The position numbers and the translations under genes are program-made. From Oscillospiraceae bacterium (GTDB taxonomy: Bacteria > Bacillota > Clostridia > Oscillospirales > Ruminococcaceae): 7,964 bases of DNA. Below, piece after piece: positions 1 through 5,599 of the stretch; positions within the stretch are counted from its first letter, which is position 1, and each line of letters opens with the position of its first letter. The notes under the pieces are model-generated. The model did not search any database. It had not been told where the DNA came from and saw only the letters and a program-made list of their open reading frames with translations. The stretch is from contig JAFPPJ010000200.1 in NCBI GenBank assembly GCA_017410745.1, forward strand, positions 1 to 7,964, in the 5' to 3' direction.

Positions 1-1
1 C

Positions 2-637
2 GACTATGTAAACTGCTCCAAGAGTGCGCATATCATCACGATAGAAGACCCTATCGAGTATGTTCACGAGCATAAGAGATGCATGGTAAACCAGCGTGAG
101 GTCGGCGACGACGTTGAATCGTTCTCCATGTCACTTCGTGCGGCTCTTCGTGAAGACCCCGATGTTATCCTCGTCGGAGAGATGAGAGACTATGAAACGA
201 TCTCTGCAGCTATAACCGCCGCAGAAACAGGACATCTTGTTATGTCCACACTTCATACCACGTCTGCATCTGATACCATCAACCGTATCATAGACGCATT
301 CCCTGCACATCAGCAGAACCAGATCAGAACACAGCTTGCAACTGTTATCGTTGGTATATGCGCACAGACGCTCATACCCACAGCAGACGGCAAGGGACGT
401 GTAGCTGCACTTGAGATACTCAACGGTACTGACCCTGTTAAGGCGATGATCCGTGATAACAAGGTGCATATGATCCCGTCTACTATCCAGTCCGGTAAGA
501 AGGACGGAATGGTATCCCTCGACCAGGAGCTTGCAAGAATGGTAAAGGCCGGTATTATTACCGAGCTCCATGCAAGAGAAAAGTCCACAGATATATCCGA
601 GTTCGAGAGATATATGAAGTCCAATCAGCCGCTCTGA
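2..637 (+). CDS. pilT: PilT-like type IV pilus retraction ATPase, C-terminal part (5' truncated)
   Basis: This is the C-terminal 211 codons of a hexameric secretion-type ATPase that powers type IV pilus retraction from the cytoplasmic face of the membrane. The reading frame is open from base 2, so the gene begins before the window. Motifs in order are the Asp box (ITIEDPIEYVHE), the VNQREVG segment, Walker B (DPDVILVGEMRD) and the His box (GHLVMSTLHTT), followed by the conserved IDAFPAHQQNQIR stretch. The Walker A loop lies in the missing N-terminal part. LHTTSASDTINRIID and the absence of the tetracysteine zinc region seen in PilB/GspE point to PilT rather than the assembly ATPase. No partner pilus genes follow; a strong terminator comes 22 bases after the stop. 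The ATG at base 83 is internal and not a start. Gram-positive PilT is known in clostridia, and Ruminococcus albus is reported to use pilin-like proteins for cellulose binding, so a surface adhesion role is possible. Confidence 0.93.
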   Translation, partial: DYVNCSKSAHIITIEDPIEYVHEHKRCMVNQREVGDDVESFSMSLRAALREDPDVILVGEMRDYETISAAITAAETGHLVMSTLHTTSASDTINRIIDAFPAHQQNQIRTQLATVIVGICAQTLIPTADGKGRVAALEILNGTDPVKAMIRDNKVHMIPSTIQSGKKDGMVSLDQELARMVKAGIITELHAREKSTDISEFERYMKSNQPL

Positions 638-658
638 TAAAACTTTTGAAACTCATAA

Positions 659-690
659 GCCCCTTCCGGTTAACGGAAGGGGCATTTTTG
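659..690 (+). terminator. Rho-independent terminator of the pilT transcript
   Basis: A perfect 10-bp GC-rich stem (GCCCCTTCCG at 659-668 with CGGAAGGGGC at 674-683) closes a five-base loop and is followed by ATTTTTG. It lies 22 bases after the pilT stop and should end that transcript efficiently. Confidence 0.93.
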
Positions 691-1007
691 ACAAAAACGA
701 AAAAATGTATAATTTTTATGGTAGAATTAATATATGTTTTCGTGTTTAATAATTGCAATATTGCTTCTGAAAAAGGTGCAATAAATAGATTTCCTGAAAA
801 AACTCGTTTATAAATCTCACGAAATATCTAATAAATACAATAAATAGCAACTAATAATTATAGTGCAAAAATTATTACTATAAAAATCAGTGAAATCGGC
901 TTTTTCAACATTGTAAAAATCAGAGAATTAGGGATAAACAGAACGTATGTTTTGTTTATTTTGCAATTCTGACGGGATTTTTGGAGGTATAGAGTGTTCT
1001 AAACAAC
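691..1007. other. AT-rich non-coding stretch
   Basis: No convincing gene is visible here on either strand. The sequence is markedly A+T-rich compared with the flanking genes. A short direct repeat TAAAAATCAG occurs at 881-890 and 914-923, and a related TAAAAATCA at 1027-1035. A GGAGGT at 983-988 looks like a ribosome binding site, but the only start behind it gives GTG TTC TAA. The stretch may simply insulate the structured RNA downstream from the pilT terminator, or carry control sites for it. Confidence 0.5.
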
Positions 1008-1042
1008 AAAATTGCGGAAATTTAGGTAAAAATCACCAAAAA
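1008..1042 (+). promoter_or_regulatory. Helically phased A-tracts (UP-element-like) upstream of the RNA promoter
   Basis: Four A-tracts begin at 1008 (AAAA), 1018 (AAATTT), 1028 (AAAAA) and 1038 (AAAAA), exactly 10 bp apart, and end just before the -35 box at 1046. Phased A-tracts bend DNA. A-rich DNA directly upstream of -35 is known to contact the RNA polymerase alpha C-terminal domains and raise the strength of stable-RNA promoters. That they act here is inferred from position. Confidence 0.6.
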
Positions 1043-1045
1043 TCC

Positions 1046-1074
1046 TTGACATAGAGCCATTTATGGGATATAAT
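1046..1074 (+). promoter_or_regulatory. Consensus sigma-A promoter for the structured RNA
   Basis: TTGACA (1046-1051) and TATAAT (1069-1074) are both perfect matches to the housekeeping consensus and are separated by the ideal 17 bp. The start of transcription is expected near 1081. No plus-strand protein gene follows for over a kilobase, so the product should be the non-coding RNA at 1081-1299. Confidence 0.9.
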
Positions 1075-1080
1075 CATATC

Positions 1081-1299
1081 AAACAAAGGGAGTTCTACTT
1101 GGGTCGGGCTCATACGTCAGGCCACTCCCACGCTGCACTGCAATTGCCCCACAGTTTGATGAAACGCTTCCGCTTCACCCGCAAAAAGGTGATGGTTTCA
1201 TATCAACACAGGGGCGATTGTATTTTATAAAGAGACCGCATCATATATCGTGCTGTTTGAGAAAAATCAGCGGCAGGATATATAATGCGGTATTTTTAT
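1081..1299 (+). ncRNA. Putative structured non-coding RNA of unassigned family, about 220 nt
   Basis: The unit has a consensus promoter, no ribosome binding site with a credible gene, several long helices and its own terminator. Helices seen: GGGAGT 1088-1093 with ACTCCC 1124-1129; CAATTGCCCC 1141-1150 with GGGGCGATTG 1211-1220 (10 bp, one G-U); TTGAT plus GAAAC at 1156-1165 with GTTTC plus ATCAA between 1195 and 1206, leaving a small bulge; and TCACC 1175-1179 with GGTGA 1188-1192. The 3' end is the terminator hairpin at 1235-1291. It lies between pilT and a convergent hydrolase gene and does not lead into a coding region, so it is unlikely to be a riboswitch. The SRP RNA signature (GGAA-capped apical helix) and a tmRNA tag are absent, and the fold does not look like 6S RNA with its large central bubble. 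Other free-standing clostridial RNAs, such as the raiA motif or Clostridiales-1, remain possible; I cannot assign it by eye. The 5' and 3' ends are estimates. Confidence 0.72.
1235..1299 (+). terminator. Terminator of the structured RNA, in the convergent region
   Basis: ACCGCAT (1235-1241) pairs with ATGCGGT (1285-1291) and, after one C-A mismatch, ATATAT (1243-1248) with ATATAT (1278-1283). An inner GCTG (1252-1255) pairs with CAGC (1268-1271). The tail ATTTTTATA follows. The stem is long but AT-rich. On the minus strand the same hairpin is followed only by CTCTTTAT, so it may end the convergent hydrolase transcript less efficiently. Confidence 0.75.
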
Positions 1300-1362
1300 A
1301 CTTTCATAAGAAGTACAGACAATAAATTCCGTAGAAAACTATTATGGGATTTGAAAGGACAG

Positions 1363-2049
1363 CTATCTGCTGTTGGGTATATTGTCAAGTCCGTAGCGGT
1401 AGAGTACCTTGCTGACTTCTTTGAGACCTTCTATGCGCTGCTTGTAGTCGGGTATGACCTGCTGCACCATAGTCCAGAACTCCTGGCTGTGATCCATATA
1501 GCAGGTATGGCACAGCTCATGTACTATTACATAGTCTATAAGCTCCTGAGATGCGGCTATCAGCTTCCATGACAGATTAATCACATGGCGGGAGGAGCAG
1601 CTGCCCCAGCGGGTGCGGGCGGAGTTTATCTTCACATCCGATACGGATATCCCGAGGCGTCCTGCAAGAAGGAGCGTGCGAGGCACGAGGGTGCGCCTTG
1701 CGATATCCCTGTATATCCTCTGCAATATAGGAAGAAGATCCTTCAATGGCTTTTCCGGAAGATAGAAGCAGTCCCTGAAGCCGTAGGGCTTTTCAAATTT
1801 CACAGGCTTGACCGCACCGAGAAGGGGAAGTTCCTGCGGAGGGATGCACAGCATCTCGTTTCTTATAAGATCCTCGCTGACATGCGCCTGTACAGTACGG
1901 TCTATCCAGTCCGAGCGTTTCTCTATTATACGGTCTATCTCGCTTTCGGGAAGATTATAAGGTACATATACCTGTATGCGCCCATCCGGAGTGATCCTAG
2001 TCTGAACAAGCTTTCGTCGCTTTTTGCTTCTGATGATCTCGTATTCCAT
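1363..2049 (-). CDS. YgjP/SprT-like M48-family metal-dependent hydrolase (DUF45)
   Basis: A complete 228-residue cytoplasmic protein of the YgjP-like (DUF45) branch of zinc metallopeptidases. The signature is at the C-terminal side: RTRWGSCSS (146-153), then LIDYVIVHELCH (170-181), whose two histidines would bind the metal and whose glutamate (178) would be catalytic, and MDHSQEFW (185-192) supplying the third ligand H187. The N-terminal half (IRSKKRRKLVQTRITPDGRIQVYVPYNLPESEIDRII...) is the usual beta-rich part of the family. Length and domain order are normal, with no signal peptide or membrane segment. The start is supported by AAGGGG seven bases upstream. It is a single-gene unit, divergent from the membrane-protein gene and convergent with the structured RNA. 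Escherichia coli YgjP has been described as a UTP pyrophosphatase; whether this protein cleaves nucleotides or peptides cannot be told from sequence. Confidence 0.9.
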   Translation of the reverse strand: MEYEIIRSKKRRKLVQTRITPDGRIQVYVPYNLPESEIDRIIEKRSDWIDRTVQAHVSEDLIRNEMLCIPPQELPLLGAVKPVKFEKPYGFRDCFYLPEKPLKDLLPILQRIYRDIARRTLVPRTLLLAGRLGISVSDVKINSARTRWGSCSSRHVINLSWKLIAASQELIDYVIVHELCHTCYMDHSQEFWTMVQQVIPDYKQRIEGLKEVSKVLYRYGLDNIPNSR

Positions 2050-2085
2050 GTGTATTCCCCTTATATGTCTATTATCTCATATACT

Positions 2086-2091
2086 ATTATA
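2086..2091 (-). promoter_or_regulatory. Possible -10 element for the hydrolase gene
   Basis: A perfect TATAAT is read on the minus strand about 37 bases upstream of the hydrolase start codon. No good -35 box lies 16-18 bp further upstream, so the assignment rests on the -10 alone and on position. Confidence 0.35.
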
Positions 2092-2146
2092 TCCAATAAA
2101 GATGAAAAATATTCTGTAGTGTTGTTAAATTTAGTGAAAAATTCTA

Positions 2147-2175
2147 TTTACCTCGCCCCAAAAATATGATATGAT
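2147..2175 (+). promoter_or_regulatory. Candidate sigma-A promoter for the membrane-protein gene
   Basis: TTTACC (2147-2152) and TATGAT (2170-2175) are separated by 17 bp and match the consensus at 4/6 and 5/6 positions. Transcription would start near 2182, giving a leader of about 107 nt. Near its end the leader carries a small TGCC-GTAA-GGCA hairpin (2259-2270) with a GNRA-type loop, just before the ribosome binding site AGGGGT at 2276-2281. Confidence 0.5.
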
Positions 2176-2288
2176 AGTAAGGTCGGTGTTTTCACCTATC
2201 ATCATTCGCCGATATTCGCAGAAGCGTTTTGTATGACATCGGGCGTTTGGGACAAATCTGCCGTAAGGCATAATCAGGGGTAAGTATA

Positions 2289-3137
2289 ATGAGAATGACA
2301 ACAAACTTTATGTTCAGAGTAGGCGCACTGGGGCTGGTGCTTGTGATAGCAGGCATCATGATCATGGTTTCCTCCGGCGCTGACAAGGCAAACCTCAAAA
2401 AGGGAGTACAGGATATCAATACTCTCGGAATATCCGATTTTGAGGAAGGCCGTTTCTATAATGGTACTATAGGTACTATAATAGATGAGTTCGCAACAGA
2501 GACCACTTATAATTCCACATTCGGCATAAAGTCAAATGAAAGAGTGAGCAAGCATTACTATCTCATCAGGCTCGAAGGTGATGATACACGTTTCGCAGCA
2601 GTTGAAACAGGCAATGAGGCTTTTGTCAACATCGCGAATACCATGATGGATGAGACATGGAGCGATGCGGAAATAGAGAACTATACAACTGTTGACTTCT
2701 ACGGCAAAGCAATGAAGATGGACAAGGAGCTCAAGGATCTGCTCTATGAGTATTATGATGAGCTGTTTGAATATATGAACATAACCGATGTGGATTATGC
2801 TGCTGTGACCGTTCCTTATGTGCTCACATATCAGACAAAGGACACTGTCGGCAAGAATGGCAGTATGGGCGTAGTACTTCTTCTGGTAGGCGCTGCTATA
2901 CTCGGCTTTATAGTATTCATGTTCATCAAGTCCCGCGGCAGTGCTCCCACTCCCGATGTAAATACTCAGGATGTGAATGTATATAATGTAGCTGATAACA
3001 GCGGCTATGTTCCCGCTCATGCTGCACCCGCAGACGATACTGGCGCATCGGGATATATACCCACTCATGCGGCGGATCAGGAGCAGTCCTCATCCTATGG
3101 TGATGCAGGCAGCAGCGATTTTTCGGATAATATATGA
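2289..3137 (+). CDS. Two-pass membrane protein of unknown function
   Basis: I do not recognise a named family for this 282-residue protein. Residues 8-28 form a hydrophobic helix after a short positively charged N-terminus (MRMTTNFMFR). It is followed by a polar, acidic, tyrosine-rich region (about 30-190), then a second hydrophobic helix at 193-213 ending in KSR. The last 65 residues are low in complexity and contain a repeated nonamer: SGYVPAHAA (238-246) and SGYIPTHAA (254-262). By the positive-inside rule (KSR after helix 2) the middle domain should face outward and the tail lie in the cytoplasm. AGGGGT sits seven bases upstream of the ATG. The gene has its own candidate promoter and is separated from ylxM by a strong promoter, so it is probably monocistronic and only a neighbour of the SRP cluster. 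A cysteine-free, charge-rich exterior domain suggests a binding or sensory role, but nothing specific can be claimed. Confidence 0.85.
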   Translation: MRMTTNFMFRVGALGLVLVIAGIMIMVSSGADKANLKKGVQDINTLGISDFEEGRFYNGTIGTIIDEFATETTYNSTFGIKSNERVSKHYYLIRLEGDDTRFAAVETGNEAFVNIANTMMDETWSDAEIENYTTVDFYGKAMKMDKELKDLLYEYYDELFEYMNITDVDYAAVTVPYVLTYQTKDTVGKNGSMGVVLLLVGAAILGFIVFMFIKSRGSAPTPDVNTQDVNVYNVADNSGYVPAHAAPADDTGASGYIPTHAADQEQSSSYGDAGSSDFSDNI

Positions 3138-3187
3138 TGTATGCGTGAGTTCACGAAAAATTAACATTTGTTTTTAGCTAAAATCAC

Positions 3188-3215
3188 TTGACAATTTTTG
3201 TGCATATGGTATAAT
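3188..3215 (+). promoter_or_regulatory. Strong extended -10 promoter of the ylxM-ffh cluster
   Basis: TTGACA (3188-3193) and TATAAT (3210-3215) are perfect, separated by 16 bp, and the -10 is preceded by TG one base away (TGGTATAAT, extended -10). The start site is expected near 3222, leaving a leader of about 54 nt. A 12-bp palindrome, TTTTAGCTAAAA (3172-3183), lies just upstream of the -35 box. Confidence 0.9.
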
Positions 3216-3216
3216 G

Positions 3217-3253
3217 TAAAGGTAAATTACTTTAGTGAAGTGATTTGCCTTTA
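3217..3253 (+). promoter_or_regulatory. Inverted repeat across the ylxM transcription start (operator or leader hairpin)
   Basis: Positions 3217-3232 pair with 3238-3253 over 16 positions (TAAAGGTAAATTACTT against AAGTGATTTGCCTTTA), with two G-U-type positions and a five-base centre TAGTG. As DNA, it spans about -5 to +32, a usual place for a repressor site. As RNA, all but its first few bases would form a hairpin at the extreme 5' end of the message, which could also stabilise it. No known operator consensus was recognised. Confidence 0.6.
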
Positions 3254-3275
3254 CATCTATGTCCGGAGGTGTGCT

Positions 3276-3620
3276 ATGGCGGATACAGTATACGAGAACG
3301 TTCTGCTGTATGACGTTTACGGCAGTATGCTCACGGATAAGCAGAGAAATATATTCGATCTCCATCTCAATGAGGATCTATCGCTCGGCGAGATAGCCGA
3401 GCTTGAGGGCATCACGAGACAGGGCGTCAGGGACAGCCTGGTCAGAGGCAGACAGACGATGGAAGATCTTGAAGAAAGGCTCGGGCTTATCGGCAAGGAT
3501 AAGCAGCTGTGCGAAGCGGCGGATGAACTTGAAGAGATCGCTGCGCAGATAGCGGGCAAATTTGATAAGCAGAGCGCAGTGCTTACGGCACTCGCTTCAC
3601 AGCTCAGAGAGTTATTATGA
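3276..3620 (+). CDS. ylxM: YlxM/UPF0122 helix-turn-helix protein, putative SRP-associated factor
   Basis: A 114-residue protein of the UPF0122 (YlxM) family. YlxM genes normally precede ffh, and streptococcal YlxM has been reported to interact with SRP components and modulate Ffh GTPase activity. The N-terminal region (about 10-70) has the sigma-factor-region-4-like layout expected: LTDKQRNIFDLHLNEDLSLG, then EIAELEGITRQGVRDSLVRG as the helix-turn-helix. The C-terminal 40 residues (LCEAADELEEIAAQIAG... to LRELL) are predicted to form amphipathic helices. GGAGGT five bases upstream fixes the ATG at 3276; the longer open frame from 3198 lacks a ribosome binding site and would begin upstream of the predicted transcription start. 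The stop lies 13 bases before the ffh start, so the two are co-transcribed. Unlike many Firmicutes, ftsY does not lie upstream. Confidence 0.93.
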   Translation: MADTVYENVLLYDVYGSMLTDKQRNIFDLHLNEDLSLGEIAELEGITRQGVRDSLVRGRQTMEDLEERLGLIGKDKQLCEAADELEEIAAQIAGKFDKQSAVLTALASQLRELL

Positions 3621-3633
3621 CAGGAGGATGGCT

Positions 3634-4980
3634 ATGGCTTTTGAAAGTTTGTCGGAAAAGCTCAATGCTGTTTTCAAACGGCTGAAGGGCAGAGGCATAC
3701 TCACAGAGAATGATGTCAGAGAGGCCATGCGTGAAGTCAAGCTCGCACTGCTTGAAGCAGATGTAAGCTATAAGGTAGTAAAGGACTTCATTGATAAGGT
3801 ATCGGAGCGTGCAGTAGGTTCGGATGTACTCGCAAGCCTTACTCCCGCTCAGCAGGTAATAAAGATAGTTGACGAAGAGCTCGTTGCCCTTATGGGAAGC
3901 GAGAATTCAAGGATAGAGTTCCCCAGCAAGCCGCCTTGTGTTATCATGATGGTCGGTCTGCAGGGCTCCGGTAAGACCACTCATTCTGCCAAGCTTGCCA
4001 AGTACTTCAAGGAGCAGGGTAAGCGTCCGCTGCTCGCAGCCTGCGACGTATACCGTCCCGCAGCTATAGATCAGCTTCGTGTAGTAGGTGAGAAGGCTGG
4101 CGTAAAGGTCTTTGAGATGGGACAGATAAATCCCGTTGTTATCGCGCGCGAAGCTGTAAAGCATGCCCGCGAGCACGGCAATGAGATAGTTCTTCTCGAT
4201 ACAGCAGGACGTCTGCATATAGATGAGGAGCTCATGGACGAGCTCAAGAACATCAAGGAAGAGACATCTCCCAATGAGATTATACTCGTAGTCGATGCAA
4301 TGACAGGTCAGGATGCGGTAAATGTTGCCAAGGCATTTGATGATGCTCTCGGCATCACTGGCGTCCTCATGTCCAAGCTCGATTCCGATACAAGAGGCGG
4401 TGCGGCGCTGTCCGTACTTGCTGTTACAGGAAAGCCTGTCAAGTTCGTAGGTACAGGCGAAAAGCTCGACGACCTTGAGCTGTTCCATCCCAAGAGAATG
4501 GCATCGAGAATACTCGGCATGGGCGATGTGCTCACTCTTATAGAGCGTGCTGAGACTACTCTTGATGAGGCTAAGGTGCAGAAGCTCACCAACAAGCTGC
4601 AGGAAGACGGAGAGTTTGATCTTGAAGACCTGCTCGAACAGATGAAGCAGATCAAGAAGATGGGCTCTATCAAGCAGCTCGCTGCTATGCTTCCCGGTGT
4701 CGGCGACAAGATAAAGGACGTTGACATCGACGATAATCAGATGAACCGCATAGAGGCGCTCATAACCTCTATGACACCCGAGGAGAGGGCTAAGCCCTCC
4801 ATAATAAATCCGAGCCGCAAGAAGAGGATCGCTGCCGGTTCGGGAAATACCGTCGCTGACGTGAACAGACTTCTCAAGCAGTTTGAGAATATGCAGAAGA
4901 TGTTCAAGCAGCTCGGAGTTACCGGAAGAAACCAGAAGGGCAAGAGGAATAAGCTCCGTATGCCCGGCAGGTGGAAATAA
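3634..4980 (+). CDS. ffh: Signal recognition particle protein Ffh (SRP54 GTPase)
   Basis: The 448-residue SRP54 homologue binds SRP RNA and hydrophobic signal sequences on the ribosome and delivers nascent membrane proteins to FtsY. Domain order is complete: a four-helix N domain (1-90), the GTPase G domain (about 100-295), and the methionine-rich M domain (about 300-430). G-domain motifs are GLQGSGKTT (108-116, P-loop), DTAGR (189-193), SKLD (247-250, a conservative form of the usual TKxD) and GTGEKLDDLELF (273-284). The M domain carries KQIKKMGSIKQLAAMLPG and the RNA-binding INPSRKKRIAAGSG (391-404). Two ATGs occur at 3628 and 3634; AGGAGG at 3622-3627 abuts the first, so the second, six bases away and giving the family-typical MAFESLSEKL, is chosen. 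The stop overlaps the start of the next small gene (TAATG). The SRP RNA gene is not in this window. Confidence 0.98.
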   Translation: MAFESLSEKLNAVFKRLKGRGILTENDVREAMREVKLALLEADVSYKVVKDFIDKVSERAVGSDVLASLTPAQQVIKIVDEELVALMGSENSRIEFPSKPPCVIMMVGLQGSGKTTHSAKLAKYFKEQGKRPLLAACDVYRPAAIDQLRVVGEKAGVKVFEMGQINPVVIAREAVKHAREHGNEIVLLDTAGRLHIDEELMDELKNIKEETSPNEIILVVDAMTGQDAVNVAKAFDDALGITGVLMSKLDSDTRGGAALSVLAVTGKPVKFVGTGEKLDDLELFHPKRMASRILGMGDVLTLIERAETTLDEAKVQKLTNKLQEDGEFDLEDLLEQMKQIKKMGSIKQLAAMLPGVGDKIKDVDIDDNQMNRIEALITSMTPEERAKPSIINPSRKKRIAAGSGNTVADVNRLLKQFENMQKMFKQLGVTGRNQKGKRNKLRMPGRWK

Positions 4981-5171
4981 TGTGGTGGCTGTTCGGACTG
5001 GGTGCGGGAGCATTCTGCATAATATGTGCTGCGACCGACCAGGAATGGTTCATGAACAATTATAAAGCCAGGTTTTTCGTAGAGCATTTCGGTAGAGACG
5101 GTGCAAGGAAGTTCTATATAGGTCTGGGGATATTCATTTGTGTGATGAGTCTCCTCTGTGCCATGATATAG
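4980..5171 (+). CDS. Small two-helix membrane protein, Imm17-like
   Basis: A 63-residue protein with two hydrophobic segments, at about 2-20 (WWLFGLGAGAFCIICAA) and 45-62 (FYIGLGIFICVMSLLCAM), separated by a polar loop, WFMNNYKARFFVEHFGRDGAR. The pattern W-F-x-N-x-x-x-A-R-F-F-V-x-x-F-G-R-x-G-A-R-x-F-Y-x-x-L-G resembles proteins annotated as immunity 17 family (Imm17), a small two-helix membrane family first named from polymorphic toxin loci. I recall this from family knowledge and could not search it. The ATG overlaps the ffh stop (TAATG), and AGGTGG lies inside the end of ffh, so translation is probably coupled. A GTG at 4971 in the same frame has no better site. No toxin gene is nearby, so an immunity role is doubtful; placement between ffh and rpsP suggests a housekeeping role at the membrane. 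Confidence 0.8.
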   Translation: MWWLFGLGAGAFCIICAATDQEWFMNNYKARFFVEHFGRDGARKFYIGLGIFICVMSLLCAMI

Positions 5172-5218
5172 CTGAAAGTGCAGTAAAACTGCTGATATAT
5201 GTATTGGAGGTGAAAGAA

Positions 5219-5461
5219 ATGGTAAAGATCAGACTTAGAAGAATGGGCGCTAAGAAGAACCCCTTCTACAGGATAGTAGTTGCTGATTCAAGGTATCCCA
5301 GAGACGGCAGATTCATTGAAGAGCTCGGTTTCTATGATCCCACTGTTGAGCCCTCTGTAGTCAAGGTTGACGCTGAGAAGGTCCAGAAGTGGATCGCAAG
5401 CGGCGCACAGCCCACAGAGACTGTAAAGAAGCTTTTCGACAAGAACAGCATTCTTAAGTGA
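5219..5461 (+). CDS. rpsP: 30S ribosomal protein S16
   Basis: An 80-residue S16, a small 30S subunit protein that binds 16S rRNA early in assembly. The family pattern is plain throughout: MVKIRLRRMGAKKNPFYRIV, VADSRYPRDGRFIEELGFYD, PTVEP, then KVQKWIASGAQPTETVKKLF. Length is normal. GGAGGTG seven bases upstream sets the ATG; the in-frame ATG at 5138 lies inside the preceding gene and gives a non-family extension. It follows the small membrane protein by 47 bases and precedes a structured 138-base spacer before khpA. Confidence 0.98.
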   Translation: MVKIRLRRMGAKKNPFYRIVVADSRYPRDGRFIEELGFYDPTVEPSVVKVDAEKVQKWIASGAQPTETVKKLFDKNSILK

Positions 5462-5476
5462 GACATCGACTGTATC

Positions 5477-5572
5477 CGATCCGCATATATATGATAGTGC
5501 GGATCGTGCATATGGTCCGAGATCCGCAGTGCGACATATGTCCTGTCGCACCTTGAAACATCCGGGACATAT
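5477..5572 (+). promoter_or_regulatory. Structured rpsP-khpA intercistronic element
   Basis: Hairpin A pairs CGATCCGCA (5477-5485) with TGCGGATCG (5498-5506); a second copy of GATCCGCA at 5521-5528 could replace the first strand. Hairpin B pairs GTGCGACA (5529-5536) with TGTCGCAC (5544-5551), both 8 bp and perfect. Its seven-base loop TATGTCC (5537-5543) is fully complementary to GGACATA at 5565-5571, allowing a pseudoknot ending 12 bases before the khpA ribosome binding site. No T-run follows, so it is not a simple terminator. Control of khpA translation or RNA processing is inferred. Confidence 0.5.
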
Positions 5573-5599
5573 CAGAATGACCGAAAGGAGGTCTGTCTG

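Noticed and set aside
688..713. TTGACA (688-693) and TATAAT (708-713) as a promoter just after the pilT terminator
   Set aside because: Both boxes are perfect but the spacer is only 14 bp, too short for efficient sigma-A use, and no gene follows. The -35 overlaps the terminator T-run.
983..1002. GGAGGT as a ribosome binding site for a small gene
   Set aside because: The only start at a suitable distance gives GTG TTC TAA; no open frame follows.
691..1007. CRISPR array or tandem repeats in the AT-rich stretch
   Set aside because: Only short AT-rich repeats (TAAAAATCAG twice) with irregular spacing; no array structure.
1112..1136. SRP RNA near ffh, suggested by GTCAGGCC
   Set aside because: The required asymmetric loop and GGAA-capped apical helix do not follow, and the fold around it differs.
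1285..1572. Plus-strand reading frame of 95 codons
   Set aside because: It overlaps the C-terminal coding part of the well-supported hydrolase gene on the other strand and starts inside the terminator; no ribosome binding site.
1585..2169. Plus-strand reading frame of 194 codons
   Set aside because: It is the antisense shadow of the hydrolase gene; composition is unlike a real protein and there is no ribosome binding site.
3907..5013. Minus-strand reading frame of 368 codons opposite ffh
   Set aside because: It is a shadow of the strongly conserved ffh gene, with Leu/His/Tyr-rich composition typical of antisense frames.
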